Below, one piece after another: positions 1 to 8,691 of a stretch of 64,000 bases of DNA (the first letter of the stretch is position 1; every line of letters begins with the position of its first letter). The notes under the pieces are model-generated. The model had not been told where the DNA came from and did no database searches. It saw only the letters and a program-made list of their open reading frames with translations. Position numbers and translations under genes: made by a program. This DNA is from Notolepis coatsorum (taxonomy: Eukaryota; Chordata; Actinopteri; Aulopiformes; Paralepididae), in the NCBI GenBank assembly GCA_963971535.1, contig OZ020589.1:54131743-54195742 (forward strand), read 5' to 3'.

Positions 1-47
1 GTGTTATATACAGTAAAATAATATAAATAATAATTGTATATCCATAG

Positions 48-515
48 AGAGGAGGCATACTTTAAATATATTAAAACAATAATGCATCTTTGAGTAAACG
101 TTGAGTATCGGCATGCGTTGCTCATGGGACGGGGTTGCACGCCGTGCAACCAGTCTGTGAGCAGAAGCATGCACATGCACGGATGTGCACACAGGAATGC
201 GCTGCACCCGACTGATGCGCCAACTCGCTAAGTACTACTTTGCATAACAATATGGCCGGTCGTCAGGTGTGTTCAAATACGTTCTCAGATACATTCACAC
301 AAAACTTGTGAATGAAATGTGTTACATTCCATTCGTAGAGGCAATTAGGCACTGTCTTTAGTCTGTGCTATGCGAGGGAACATCTATGTGCATGTGCGGG
401 AGCGCGCGTGCGGCGTCATTAAAACATAGTGCAACCAGTCGTCCCATGAGCAACGCATGCCTGAGTATCATTAAGTATCTCAAGGCTGGGGGGGCATGTC
501 CTCTTTTTTGGAAAT
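48..515. repeat. Fold-back (inverted repeat) element, non-coding
   Basis: Bases 111-130 are the exact reverse complement of 441-460 (20 of 20). Weaker inverted similarity extends outward and inward, roughly 48-200 against 385-515, including the blocks around GTGCAACC and the GAGG-rich outer edges. The roughly 180-bp centre (about 205-384) is unique. Just right of the outer arm, 510-537 resembles transposon-terminus sequence (TTTTTTGGAAATCAAAATA, then GGTCACCCTAG). I see no convincing coding capacity in either strand. It may be a non-autonomous DNA transposon or a hairpin made by two inverted insertions; the family is not assigned. Confidence 0.55.
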
Positions 516-590
516 CAAAATATGGTCACCCTAGTCAAACCCCGTTTGTGGAAGTGTTGTGTTACACTGCACTACAACCATAGAGGGGGC

Positions 591-794
591 GTTACTGCAG
601 ACCAGTACCCTATTCACGTCAGGAATACCGTCAAATCAGAACGGCTTAGTTGAGTGAGGGAAGATCTCGTGAACTCGAGACTAGACTGATGAGTCAATAT
701 GGTAATTCGAGACACAGACCCATTGATAACCCCTATTGCTATAAAACAATGGTAAATACTGAAAAAAGTCATTTATAATGCATGTCCCCTTTAA
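591..794 (+). mobile_element. Right-hand part of a TTAA-target MITE
   Basis: Bases 600-790 align with 3740-3934, the right half of the MITE that interrupts the LINE ORF2 further on. Shared blocks include AGTGAGGG, GAGACA, ACAATG(G/C)TAAA and CATTTATAA, ending in the same terminus CCCCT followed by TTAA (791-794). The matching left terminus (TTAA then AGGGGAAC) was not found upstream, so this copy is truncated, rearranged with the fold-back repeat, or its left end lies outside the window. It directly abuts the LINE-B remnant. Confidence 0.6.
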
Positions 795-1108
795 ATTGGT
801 TGTCTTTGCAGAGATAACACAAATATTTTATGTTATGGGGTTGATCTGCAGCAGTTTTTGGGTGTCTTAATATACCACAAACTCTGCTGGAAACCACACA
901 TAAAATATCTATGCTCAAAGATTGCGAGAAGCTAGGGAATTCTGGGTAAAACGAAATACATCTTAAATCACTGTACACTGTATTGCACACTCATTGTCTG
1001 TACTTGTCATATTGTGTTAAAGTTTGGGGAAATACATATAAAACCAACCTACAAAAGTTACGCACACTGCAAAAAAAAGCTATACGGATTGTACATGATG
1101 CAGTATAC
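795..1108 (+). pseudogene. LINE-B remnant, reverse transcriptase C-terminal region (left piece)
   Basis: Conceptual translation gives recognisable non-LTR reverse transcriptase downstream sequence in two frames. From about 813 to 932 one frame reads through a FLGVLIYHKLCWKPHIKY segment, typical of the region after the palm. After a stop at 933 and a frame change near 990, 998-1108 reads YLSYCVKVWGNTYKTNLQ and then LQKKAIRIVHDAVY, the usual LINE post-RT motif. The stop and frameshift show an old dead copy. The sequence breaks off at 1108, where the L2/CR1-group LINE begins, and resumes at 6801. Confidence 0.75.
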
Positions 1109-1113
1109 TGAAG

Positions 1114-2544
1114 ATGCGTATGAAGATTGTAAAGCTGGAGGCTCGGGTTTCTACCCTGTACCAAATACAGCAGAATGAGCAATTCCTTGACTCTATGCTT
1201 GAAGCTACTACAAATATAGCCAACAATACCATGATTGAAACCTGGCCTATGCTAGTAGCTACAGAACAGCACCACCCAAAAGACGGTCCTTGGCACAACC
1301 AAGGAGCTAGACCAAAGCAGTGGATCACCGTCAAGGAAAAAAAGAGAAAAAAACGAACCAGGACCTCACCCCCGGTACCGCCAAGAAATAGTTTCAACCT
1401 ACTCTCAGAAACATGCATATCAACACCCAAAGCAAAGAGACATAGAAGCGTGGCTAACGACGCTAACGAAGCAAACAGCGGGCGAAACGGAGCTCACGCT
1501 AACGACGCTAATAGCAAGAATACCGGAGCTCACGCTAACACTAGCGAAGCAAACAGCTGGCATGCCGGAGCTCACGCTAATGCTAGCGAAGCTAACAGCC
1601 GGCACATCGGAGCACACGCTAACGATGAGACGACGAGGAAAACAGAGCCACTAGCGACACGGCTAGCAAACACGACCCAGACCGAGCGAACGGCTAACAG
1701 CGAAGAGACTATCATGCGCCGAGAACGTCGCGGTAGCCAACGCCGAAGGTACGGGACCAGCGTTAACATGCCGGCTATTGAGAAGGCTAACGAGGCTTCA
1801 CCAAGGCCACAGGACTGTGGAAAGAACCGGCAGACTAGGCCTAGCCCAAAAACAAACGGCCCCAAAACTGTTGGAAAGAAAAATGCTAACCTCACACAGA
1901 AAATAGACTGTATACTGATTGGAGATTCCACAACAAGGTATGTGGAGATGGCAAACACAGAAAATATCTGTCTAGACAATACATCTGTCAAAGAGCTGGC
2001 CGAAAAACGTCCAACACTAATCAGACCGGGAATAACAAAAATTGTCATTCACTCTGGATCGTTTGACATCCTGCGAAAGAAGACTGGCACAGAGACTTTG
2101 AAAGACGATTTCACACGTTTAATGAACACACTAGACAAACATCAGTCTGTGTCCATCAGTGGACCAATTGCATGCTTTCGCAGAGGACAGGAAGCATTCA
2201 GTCGACTCCTAAATTTTAATTCATGGTTAGGGGCTGCATGTCTCGTACACAACCTGAAATTCATTGACAACTTCAATGTTTTCTGGAATAACCCAGAACG
2301 TTTTCAAAGAAATGGCTTCTTCCCAAATCGCTTAGGTTCAAAGCTCCTATCAGCAAACATGCGTCATGCCTTGATGGCCTCCAAGCTCATACCAGCACGA
2401 GAGATAGTCATGAAGGACACAATCTCACCACGGATTACAGCAGCACAATACGTCCTGTCCCCCCCCCCCCCCATATCACACAAGGCCATCTCGTCTGATC
2501 AAATGTCCCCGAAAGCACAGTACAATCAGTACGGTACAGAATAG
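1114..2544 (+). CDS. LINE ORF1 protein with SGNH/esterase-like domain
   Basis: A 476-residue open frame without stops. Residues 1-30 look like a coiled-coil start (KIVKLEARVSTLYQI). Residues 85-100 are a basic stretch (KEKKRKK). Residues 110-175 are low-complexity Ala/Asn/Glu-rich with a 12-14-residue repeat around GAHAN. Residues 260-430 match the esterase domain known from CR1-type ORF1 proteins: GDS with the expected nucleophile at Ser272. Other catalytic blocks are altered: the Gly-x-Asn-Asp block reads GSFD (315-318) and the Asp-x-x-His block reads NGFF (400-403), so hydrolase activity is doubtful. A run of C (2459-2472) encodes prolines near the C-terminus. In the LINE life cycle ORF1 is thought to bind the RNA and assist mobilisation. 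The ATG at 1114 is the first available; the true N-terminus may be lost by 5' truncation. Confidence 0.8.
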   Translation: MRMKIVKLEARVSTLYQIQQNEQFLDSMLEATTNIANNTMIETWPMLVATEQHHPKDGPWHNQGARPKQWITVKEKKRKKRTRTSPPVPPRNSFNLLSETCISTPKAKRHRSVANDANEANSGRNGAHANDANSKNTGAHANTSEANSWHAGAHANASEANSRHIGAHANDETTRKTEPLATRLANTTQTERTANSEETIMRRERRGSQRRRYGTSVNMPAIEKANEASPRPQDCGKNRQTRPSPKTNGPKTVGKKNANLTQKIDCILIGDSTTRYVEMANTENICLDNTSVKELAEKRPTLIRPGITKIVIHSGSFDILRKKTGTETLKDDFTRLMNTLDKHQSVSISGPIACFRRGQEAFSRLLNFNSWLGAACLVHNLKFIDNFNVFWNNPERFQRNGFFPNRLGSKLLSANMRHALMASKLIPAREIVMKDTISPRITAAQYVLSPPPPISHKAISSDQMSPKAQYNQYGTE

Positions 2545-2622
2545 CACAATTGCCATGCCATCTCTCAAAACATACAAGTAATCCTAACCAGCCAATGGCA
2601 TGGTGAAAAATATACACCATCA

Positions 2623-3505
2623 ATGCGTTTACCTGCTATTAACCTCAGGGCCATCACGGTCAAGCCAAAGCAGACCTCCTCTAAAGAAGTCCAACAAATA
2701 AAATTAGCTTTCCTAAATGTCAGATCACTGAATAATAAAACTTTCTTAGTAAATGATCTGATTAAAGAAAATAACTTAGATTGCATCTGCCTAGTAGAGA
2801 CATGGCTAAATAATGACACAGCTACATCAATAATGATAGAAGCTTGTCCACCAGACTATAACTTTTTTCAAATACCCAGAAAAAATAAAAGGGGCGGAGG
2901 AGTTGCAGCAATCTTCTCCTCAAAACTCTTGTTTAGAATCACAGAACTAGGCGAGTTCATGTCAATGGAATATCTTGCCATTGAACTAAAAACAGAATCA
3001 ACTATTATTGTCACAATATACCGCCCGCCTAGACACTCACCAGTATTTATACAGAAGCTCTCTGAACTGATCTCACTATGTGTTACCGGATATGATAAGG
3101 TGATCCTAAATGGAGACCTGAACATCCATTTTAATAAGAAAACAGACTCCAAAACTATGGAACTAAAAAATCTACTGGATAGCTTTGACCTAATACAGCA
3201 TATAACAAATGCAACTCACCGGCTTGGGAATACACTAGACTTAGTTATAACAACAACTGGGCTAAGCATAACAAATATCTCAATAACTGAATTACCTCTC
3301 TCCGACCATCACTGTATATTTTTTGATACTCAAATAACCCTTACTAAAACAAAAAAAGAAATCATAGTTAAAAAGAGGCTCCTAAACGACAAAGCTGAAT
3401 CAAAGTTCATTGATCTTATCAGACTACATGAACCTGCACACAATCATGACAGCTCTCTAAATGAAATGGTAGAAAATCTCAATGATGCAATGTCATCTAT
3501 ATTAA
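2623..3505 (+). pseudogene. LINE ORF2, first part: APE-type endonuclease
   Basis: The first 294 codons of ORF2, starting 78 bases after the ORF1 stop. The apurinic-endonuclease fold is complete at motif level: FLNVRSLNNK near residue 30, VETW with catalytic Glu59, YRPP, NGDLN with Asp165 and Asn167, GNTLDLVI, and the terminal SDHH with Asp228 and His229. This domain nicks target DNA to prime reverse transcription. At 3506 the frame enters an inserted MITE and runs on only to a stop at 3697, so the present product would be an endonuclease without a polymerase. No stop or frameshift precedes the MITE, so the LINE coding frame was open when the MITE landed. Confidence 0.85.
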
Positions 3506-3938
3506 AGGGGAACTATTTTACTATTTCTTTCACTATTTGGGCACTTTTACACAATTCCTGTGAGTCTATGGAACACCTCTGTAATATATATCTTTTTTTT
3601 ATTCATTGTTTTGTATTTCTAATCAAGTCCTCAAAAACAGCATTTTTCTACCTCAAGATCTCGAGCTGTTTTGCAGCCGCAGCTGCAGGTGCCACCTAAA
3701 CCACTGTGCACCGTCGTGTTCGCCTGAACATTAACATGCAGCAGTGACTATATGACATCACATATAGGCACATTTTCAAACGACTCAGTTCAGTGAGGGT
3801 GAATATTGTGAGAGGAGAATTGGAAGAATGCGCCAATATGAGAATTTTGAGACATAGATCATATTAATATAAGTTCACATAGCTAGGAAACAATGCTAAA
3901 CACTCAAAAAGGCCATTTATAAGATAGTTCCCCTTTAA
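3502..3938 (+). mobile_element. TTAA-target MITE inserted in LINE ORF2
   Basis: TTAA at 3502-3505 and at 3935-3938 flanks a 429-bp body. The terminal inverted repeats begin AGGGGAACTAT on the left and, as reverse complement, AGGGGAACTAT on the right. There is no coding capacity, so it is non-autonomous. TTAA targets are used by piggyBac and Kolobok transposons; ends starting AGGGG rather than CC suggest Kolobok, but this is inference. The insertion adds 433 bases including one TTAA, which shifts ORF2 by one base. A related copy ends at 790. Confidence 0.85.
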
Positions 3939-5917
3939 ATTCTGTCGCCCCATTAAAAACGAAAAAGAAGAAAACTAGAGCCTCGCCCTGGTTAAACTAT
4001 AATACGGTCAACGAAGAAAAAAGGAAATGTCGTGCAGCGGAGCGAAAATGGAGAAAAACAAAAACCACCATATGCTGTGATATATACAAAGATGCTTTAA
4101 CTGCTTATAATAAAACCATCCGCTTAGCAAGGAAAGATTACTTATCTAAAATCATTACAGAAAATGCTGGAAACTCCAGAATCCTCTTTTCCACTATTAA
4201 TGTACTACTCAACACTGCCCCTACACCTCCTCAGTCATCAACGGTTAAGTGTGAAGAACTTGCACTATTCTTTAACAACAAAATAACCTTGATCAGGGCC
4301 AGCATTACTCATGGTGGAAATAAAGTTGATTGCGGCAAACCGTGCAATGTAACCATGAGAAGTTTCACATGCATCACATTAGATGTACTCTGCAAAACTG
4401 TCTCAGAATGTAACTCCTCCACCTCAGACATTGACCCTATACCTACAGCTTTCTTCAAACGGGTATTTAATAGTGTTTCAAGCCCTGTGCTAGATATCAT
4501 AAACACTTCCCTTAGGACTGGTATTTTCCCGGATGCCTTTAAAACAGCAGTTGTAAAGCCATTACTAAAAAAACCTAACTTGGATAGTAATGAAATGGCA
4601 AATTATCGTCCAATATCCAACCTACCATTCATTAGTAAAGTACTTGAAAAGATAGTTTCAGTTCAAATAAATTCCTTTCTTGAAGAAAACAACATCTTAG
4701 AAGAATTTCAGTCAGGATTCAGAAAATATCATAGCACTGAAACTGCCCTCACCAAAATAATCAGTGACCTCAGACTAAACTCTGACGAGAATAAGATCTC
4801 CATCCTTATCCTGTTAGATCTCAGTGCAGCATTTGATACAATCGATCACGATATTCTAATCGATCGTCTTGAAAACCATGTCGGTTTCTCAGACCATGTG
4901 CTAGGCTGGTTTAAAACATACATCAGAGGGAGGAAATTCTATGTTAAACTAGGAGATCACATGTCTGATATATACGACAACAACTATGGAGTTGCACAAG
5001 GGAGTTGCTTAGGTCCTTTACTCTTCTCCCTTTACATGTTACCGCTGGGTGATATCATCAGAGAACATAATGTAGATTTCCATAGCTATGCGGATGATAC
5101 ACAACTGTACATATCTGCTGAACCAAATGATACAGCGATTAGCTCCATTACAGACTGCTTACTGGCAATAAATAAATGGATGAGTAAGAACTTCCTGAAA
5201 CTAAACGAGAACAAAACTGAAATTCTAATTATCGGCTCCAAAACTAAAAAAGAAACATTAATAAAGAACCTGGGGGGACTAACCCCTTGGATCAAATCTG
5301 AGGTCACTAGTCTTGGGGTTGTCATAGATTCAGAACTGAACTTCAATTCTCATATTAGCAAAGTGACGAAAACATCGTTCTTCCATCTCAGAAATATAGC
5401 AAAAGTACGACCATTTATTAATCAGAACGATGCTGAGAAGCTAATTCATGCATTCATATCTAGCCGGTTAGACTACTGTAATGCACTTTTCACAGGTCTC
5501 CCTAAGAAAACCACAGAGAGGCTTCAGCTAATCCAAAACTCTGCAGCCCGACTGCTAACTAGAACCAAAAGGAGAGAGCACATTAGTCCAGTCTTAGCCG
5601 CTTTACACTGGCTTCTTGTAACATTTAGAATTGACTTTAAGGTCCTTCTCCTTACATACAAAGCTCTAAATGGACAGGGACCTAGCTACATCGCCAACAC
5701 TCTAATAAATTACACACCAGCAAGAACACTGCGATCATCAGCTGCTGGACTACTAGAGGCTCCCAGAAGCAGTCAAAAGAGGATCGGTAATGCAGCCTTT
5801 ATCAACTATGCCCCAAAACTATGGAACAAACTACCCCAAAACATCAGGGAAGCCAACTCGCTAGACATCTTTAAAAGACAGCTTAAAACCTATCTCTTTG
5901 CTCAGGCATTTCACTGA
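3939..5917 (+). pseudogene. LINE ORF2, second part: reverse transcriptase and C-terminus
   Basis: This frame has no stop from 3941 to the TGA at 5915-5917, and the first in-frame ATG is at 4289. The part before that ATG is the basic linker between endonuclease and polymerase (SPWLNYNTV, then KCRAAERKWRKTK). Polymerase motifs: FQSGFRKYHSTETAL, LDLSAAFDTIDH with catalytic Asp at 4817-4819, GVAQGSCLGPLLFSLYM (Ala where many relatives have Pro), and SYADDTQLY with YADD at 5087-5098. The C-terminal part contains LDYCNALFTGLP, LAALHWL and a final LWNKLP then FKRQLKTYLF, as in L2/CR1-group elements. Apart from the MITE, ORF2 would be about 953 residues, a normal length. It is now separated from its own start codon and is listed as broken. 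Confidence 0.85.
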
Positions 5918-6795
5918 TAGATATCTGCTACCACCTAGTGGCAAGAGGAAACATCAGGGATATCCTGACACAACTTGTATTTATTCTTACCCTGCCTACT
6001 CTTTTACACTGCCTATCAAATTCATGTGTCGGTTATTGCACTTTTTACTTCTTACTGATGACTATTTTTAAACTGAATCATTTTAAACTATTCTTATTAT
6101 TTGCTATGCTCGCTCATGCCTGTATTTTTTATGTCCGTCGGTTATTGCACTTTTTAATTACTGAATAGAGAGCCTATTAGGATGCTAGATCCTAATGTGA
6201 AACACTATGCTTATGGCAGATCAATCAGCATGGATTGTCTGTAAACTTTAATACATGGCAGTTTGGTTTGTTAGAACAGACTGTAATCTTATGCTTATGG
6301 CAGATCAATCAGCATGGATTGTCTGTAAACTTTAATACATGGCAGTTTGGTTTGTTAGAACAGACTGTAATCTTCACTTGCTTATGGCAGATCAATCAGC
6401 ATGGATTGTCTGTAAACTTTCACTTGCTTATGGCAGATCAATCAGCATGGATTGTCTGTAAACTTTATGCATTGTTGTCACTTGCCATATCTTACTATGC
6501 TCGCTCATGTCTGTATTTTTTATGTCCGTTCTATTTTATAATTTTTATTTTATTTTATTTAATTTTTATTTTACTATTTTTAAACTGAATCATTTTAAAC
6601 TATTTTTACTATTTGTGTTACTGAAAACTGTAAGCGGAGAGCCTATTGGGATGCTAGATCCTAATGTGAAACACTGTGATTCTACCTGTCTATCTTTTTA
6701 TGCTTGCTTATGCCTGTATTTTTTACTGTTGTGAAGCACTTTGAACTGCAACCTCTGTATGAAAAGTGCTATACAAATAAAGTTATTATTATTAT
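5918..6795 (+). repeat. LINE 3' UTR with internal tandem and direct repeats
   Basis: An AT-rich UTR. A block beginning CTTATGGCAGATCAATCAGC starts at 6210, 6294, 6380 and 6426, giving spacings of 84, 86 and 46 bases, the last shortened. It sits inside a larger direct duplication: the segments at 6064-6205 and 6495-6680 share TTTTTAAACTGAATCATTTT, TATGCTCGCTCATG and GGATGCTAGATCCTAATGTG. The 3' end runs GCACTTTGAACTGC, then AAGTGCTATACAAATAAAG and (TTA)n, the region the element's reverse transcriptase would recognise. Apparent small ORFs here are artefacts of the repeats. Confidence 0.75.
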
Positions 6796-6800
6796 TATAC

Positions 6801-6885
6801 CAATTGTTTATCTGTTAAAAGTCAAACTCTGAAATTTAAAGATTTGGTTCAATTCAAAACTGCACAATCCATGTTTAACATAACA
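6801..6885 (+). pseudogene. LINE-B remnant, right piece
   Basis: One frame reads VKSQTLKFKDLVQFKTAQSM, the segment that normally follows the AIRI...HTN region of this kind of LINE reverse transcriptase. It therefore continues the remnant that stops at 1108, and the two pieces are separated by the L2/CR1-group LINE. It ends where the opposite-strand LINE-C begins with its AGAAT-type tail. Confidence 0.65.
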
Positions 6886-7600
6886 TTAGAATAGAATAGA
6901 ATAGAAATACTTTAATTATCCAGAGGGAAATTTTACACTGCAAATCGCTCACATTAAACATTTAGACAGAACAAGTCACGAATAAGAATAACAAAACAAA
7001 TTGCCTAAGAATAAGAATAGAATAAAATATACAGTAAATAAATACAGTAAAAATATACTGAAGTCTACAGTGGGTGTAATATTGCACAGTGTTGTTTCAA
7101 AAGTAAGTCCAGGAATATGGTAACTGTCACTCTGTGCTCAGTGATGCAGTGAGGCACAGTGATGCATTGTATAGTCTGATGGCTGTTGGAATGAAGGACT
7201 TCCTGTGCCGTTCAGTGCTGCATTTAGGTAGTGTGAGCCTATAACATGCTCCTCCTGTCAGCCAAGTCTCTGTATAGTGGGTGGGAGGGGTTTTCCCTGA
7301 TGGCCTGGAGCTTAGCGAGGCTCCTCCTCTCCGCCACCCTCGCTAGGGAGTCCAGCTCCACCCCAACCACGCTACCGGCCTTCCTGACCAACTTATCCAG
7401 CCTGGTTGTGTCCCCTGCTCTCAGTCCGCTGCCCCAGCAGGTCACTGCGTACAAGAAGGTGCCCGCCACCACCGACTCGTAGAACATCCTCAACATCCTT
7501 GTACAGACATTACATATTATGCGCTCTGCACTCGATTCATTCTCCGGCCCCCCTACCACGCCTCGCTCCAAAACATAGTTTGGCAGATTCATTCATTCAC
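6886..7600 (-). pseudogene. LINE-C 3' end, reverse transcriptase C-terminus, minus strand
   Basis: On the minus strand, 7592 down to about 7239 encodes ICNVCTRMLRMFYESVVAG, then CWGSGL and LDKLVRKAGSVVGVELDSL, ending SHPLYRDLADRRSM. This is the C-terminal block of a common fish non-LTR retrotransposon. A one-base frameshift near 7240 moves the continuation (LPKCSTERHRKSFIPTAIRL, about 7235-7160) into another frame. The 3' UTR follows and ends in AATTTCCCTCTGG and a TTCTA repeat tail (6891-6907 on the plus strand). It is 5'-truncated and dead. It resembles Rex1/CR1-group elements, but I cannot fix the family. Confidence 0.75.
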
Positions 7601-7758
7601 TTGGTTAGCGCCAAGAATTTCAAGTTGGGTTGAAAACATTTGGGTCAGATAAGGGTCCTGCTCGGATCATGGTGATGCACATTTGATTGTAGAAACAACA
7701 CTTTGAGTGGTGAATAAGAAGAGAGCCCTTTTAAAGGGTCCTCCACATGATATACTGT
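7601..7758. other. Short unassigned spacer
   Basis: No gene or recognised repeat seen. It includes a small palindrome, CCCTTTTAAAGGG, near 7728. Confidence 0.4.
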
Positions 7759-8254
7759 GGGTATAGTAGGGCTGACCCCTATTAGTCGATTAGTCGACTA
7801 ATCTGTCGAAAGGAGCCGTAGTCGACTGCCAACCTCTTAGTTGAATAAAAAAATATATAAATATATGTAGTTATTATAATTTTTTTTATCATTCTTTCCA
7901 AAAGAAAAGAGGCCTAGAAGCGTGGCTGACGCTAATGGCACGCATACCAGAGGCTAACTGCCTAAGAAAACAGGCACAGAGGCACTGAAAGAGGATTTCA
8001 CCCGTCTAATGAACACACTAGACTAGACACATATCAAGATGTATCCATCAGTGGACCAATTGCATGCTTTTGCAGAGGACGAGAAGCCTTCAGTCGACTC
8101 CTTCAGACATTAAGCACCCCCCACAGCCCAAATGGAATGATACAAAAAATATATATATTATACTTTTTTTTGACCGATAGTCGACTAACGGAAAATTTTG
8201 GCCAATCATAGTCGACCATCCAAATCCTTAGTCGGGGACAGCCCTAGGGTACAG
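7759..8254. mobile_element. Non-autonomous hAT element with 8-bp target duplication
   Basis: The 480-bp element 7767-8246 starts TAGGGCTGACCCC and ends as its near inverted repeat (GGGGACAGCCCTA on the plus strand). Flanking octamers GGGTATAG (7759-7766) and GGGTACAG (8247-8254) match at 7 of 8 positions, the target duplication length of hAT transposons. Subterminal regions are rich in the hAT-like motif AGTCGACTA in both orientations. There is no transposase. The centre carries LINE ORF1 sequence (separate entry). Confidence 0.8.
7901..8108 (+). pseudogene. LINE ORF1 fragment carried inside the hAT element
   Basis: Bases 7901-7933 match the ORF1 region around 1431-1460 (AGAAGCGTGGCT), and 7954-8105 match about 2069-2215 (TCCATCAGTGGACCAATTGC is identical). 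Roughly 600 bases of ORF1 between them are missing. Similarity is clearly below identity, so this derives from an older or different member of the family than the LINE at 1109-6795. It covers part of the esterase-like domain and has no intact frame. Confidence 0.75.
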
Positions 8255-8637
8255 TATATCAATTATGAGTATGTATGTACAGAATCTTTAAGGTGTTGCT
8301 GATGGAAGATAGTCTCTTTGCAACCTTCAGATCCTCCCCTGTAAATCGAAATATAGGTCGGTTTCGTCCCATGGTTTAACAGTACAGCACAAGTGTAAAC
8401 ACATGTTTACAACTTTATATATACTATATACTATATTCACCACGTATACTGTAGCTGTGACATGGTGATAGTCCTCACACGAATGGCTGAGGCAATACCA
8501 GTACATTTATGTATTCAATAAATCAAATCTATAAACATAGCTATAATAAGGCCATCGTGGGGCAACAGAATAGGGAGTGCCGCAGTCCCCGATTGTTGCA
8601 TGGATACGGGTGGGAAGGCATGTGTGAGGGCGGTGCG
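8255..8637. other. Unassigned interval, no clear gene
   Basis: AT-rich up to about 8540, then more GC-rich. I recognise no repeat family or coding region with confidence. Confidence 0.4.
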
Positions 8638-8691
8638 ATGGCAGAACCGGAGCCAGAGATAGATACGGGTTCTTTCAACGCCTCTCGGGTA
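8638..8691 (+). other. Possible 5' coding exon end (weak)
   Basis: An ATG in good context (GCGATGG) opens a short acidic N-terminus, MAEPEPEIDTGSFNASR. It runs straight into the minisatellite at a CGG|GTAGAA sequence that would pass as a splice donor. It could be a first exon with the minisatellite in intron 1, or chance. No CpG island, promoter or second exon is visible in this window. Confidence 0.15.

Larger units (their letters stand above)
1109..6795 (+). mobile_element. L2/CR1-group LINE, nearly intact, interrupted by a MITE
   Basis: The element has two ORFs in the usual order: ORF1 with an SGNH/esterase-like domain, then ORF2 with an APE endonuclease and reverse transcriptase. A long 3' UTR ends in GTGCTATACAAATAAAG and a (TTA)n tail. 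The pentamer TATAC at 1104-1108 and 6796-6800 is the likely target duplication. The flanks outside it are the two halves of another LINE, which fixes both ends. Only five bases precede the ORF1 start, so the 5' UTR and promoter, and perhaps the start of ORF1, are missing: a 5'-truncated insertion. The only break in the coding region is the TTAA MITE at 3506-3934. Assignment to the L2/CR1 group rests on domain order and motif style; the exact clade needs a tree. Confidence 0.85.

Noticed and set aside
2459-2472. Poly-C run as a frameshift in ORF1
   Set aside because: The frame stays open through it to 2544 and encodes prolines. Its length could vary by sequencing error, but nothing here shows a break.
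7246-7633. Plus-strand frames in the 7.2-7.6 kb region
   Set aside because: Antisense to the LINE-C reverse transcriptase remnant, which explains the GC-rich open sequence.
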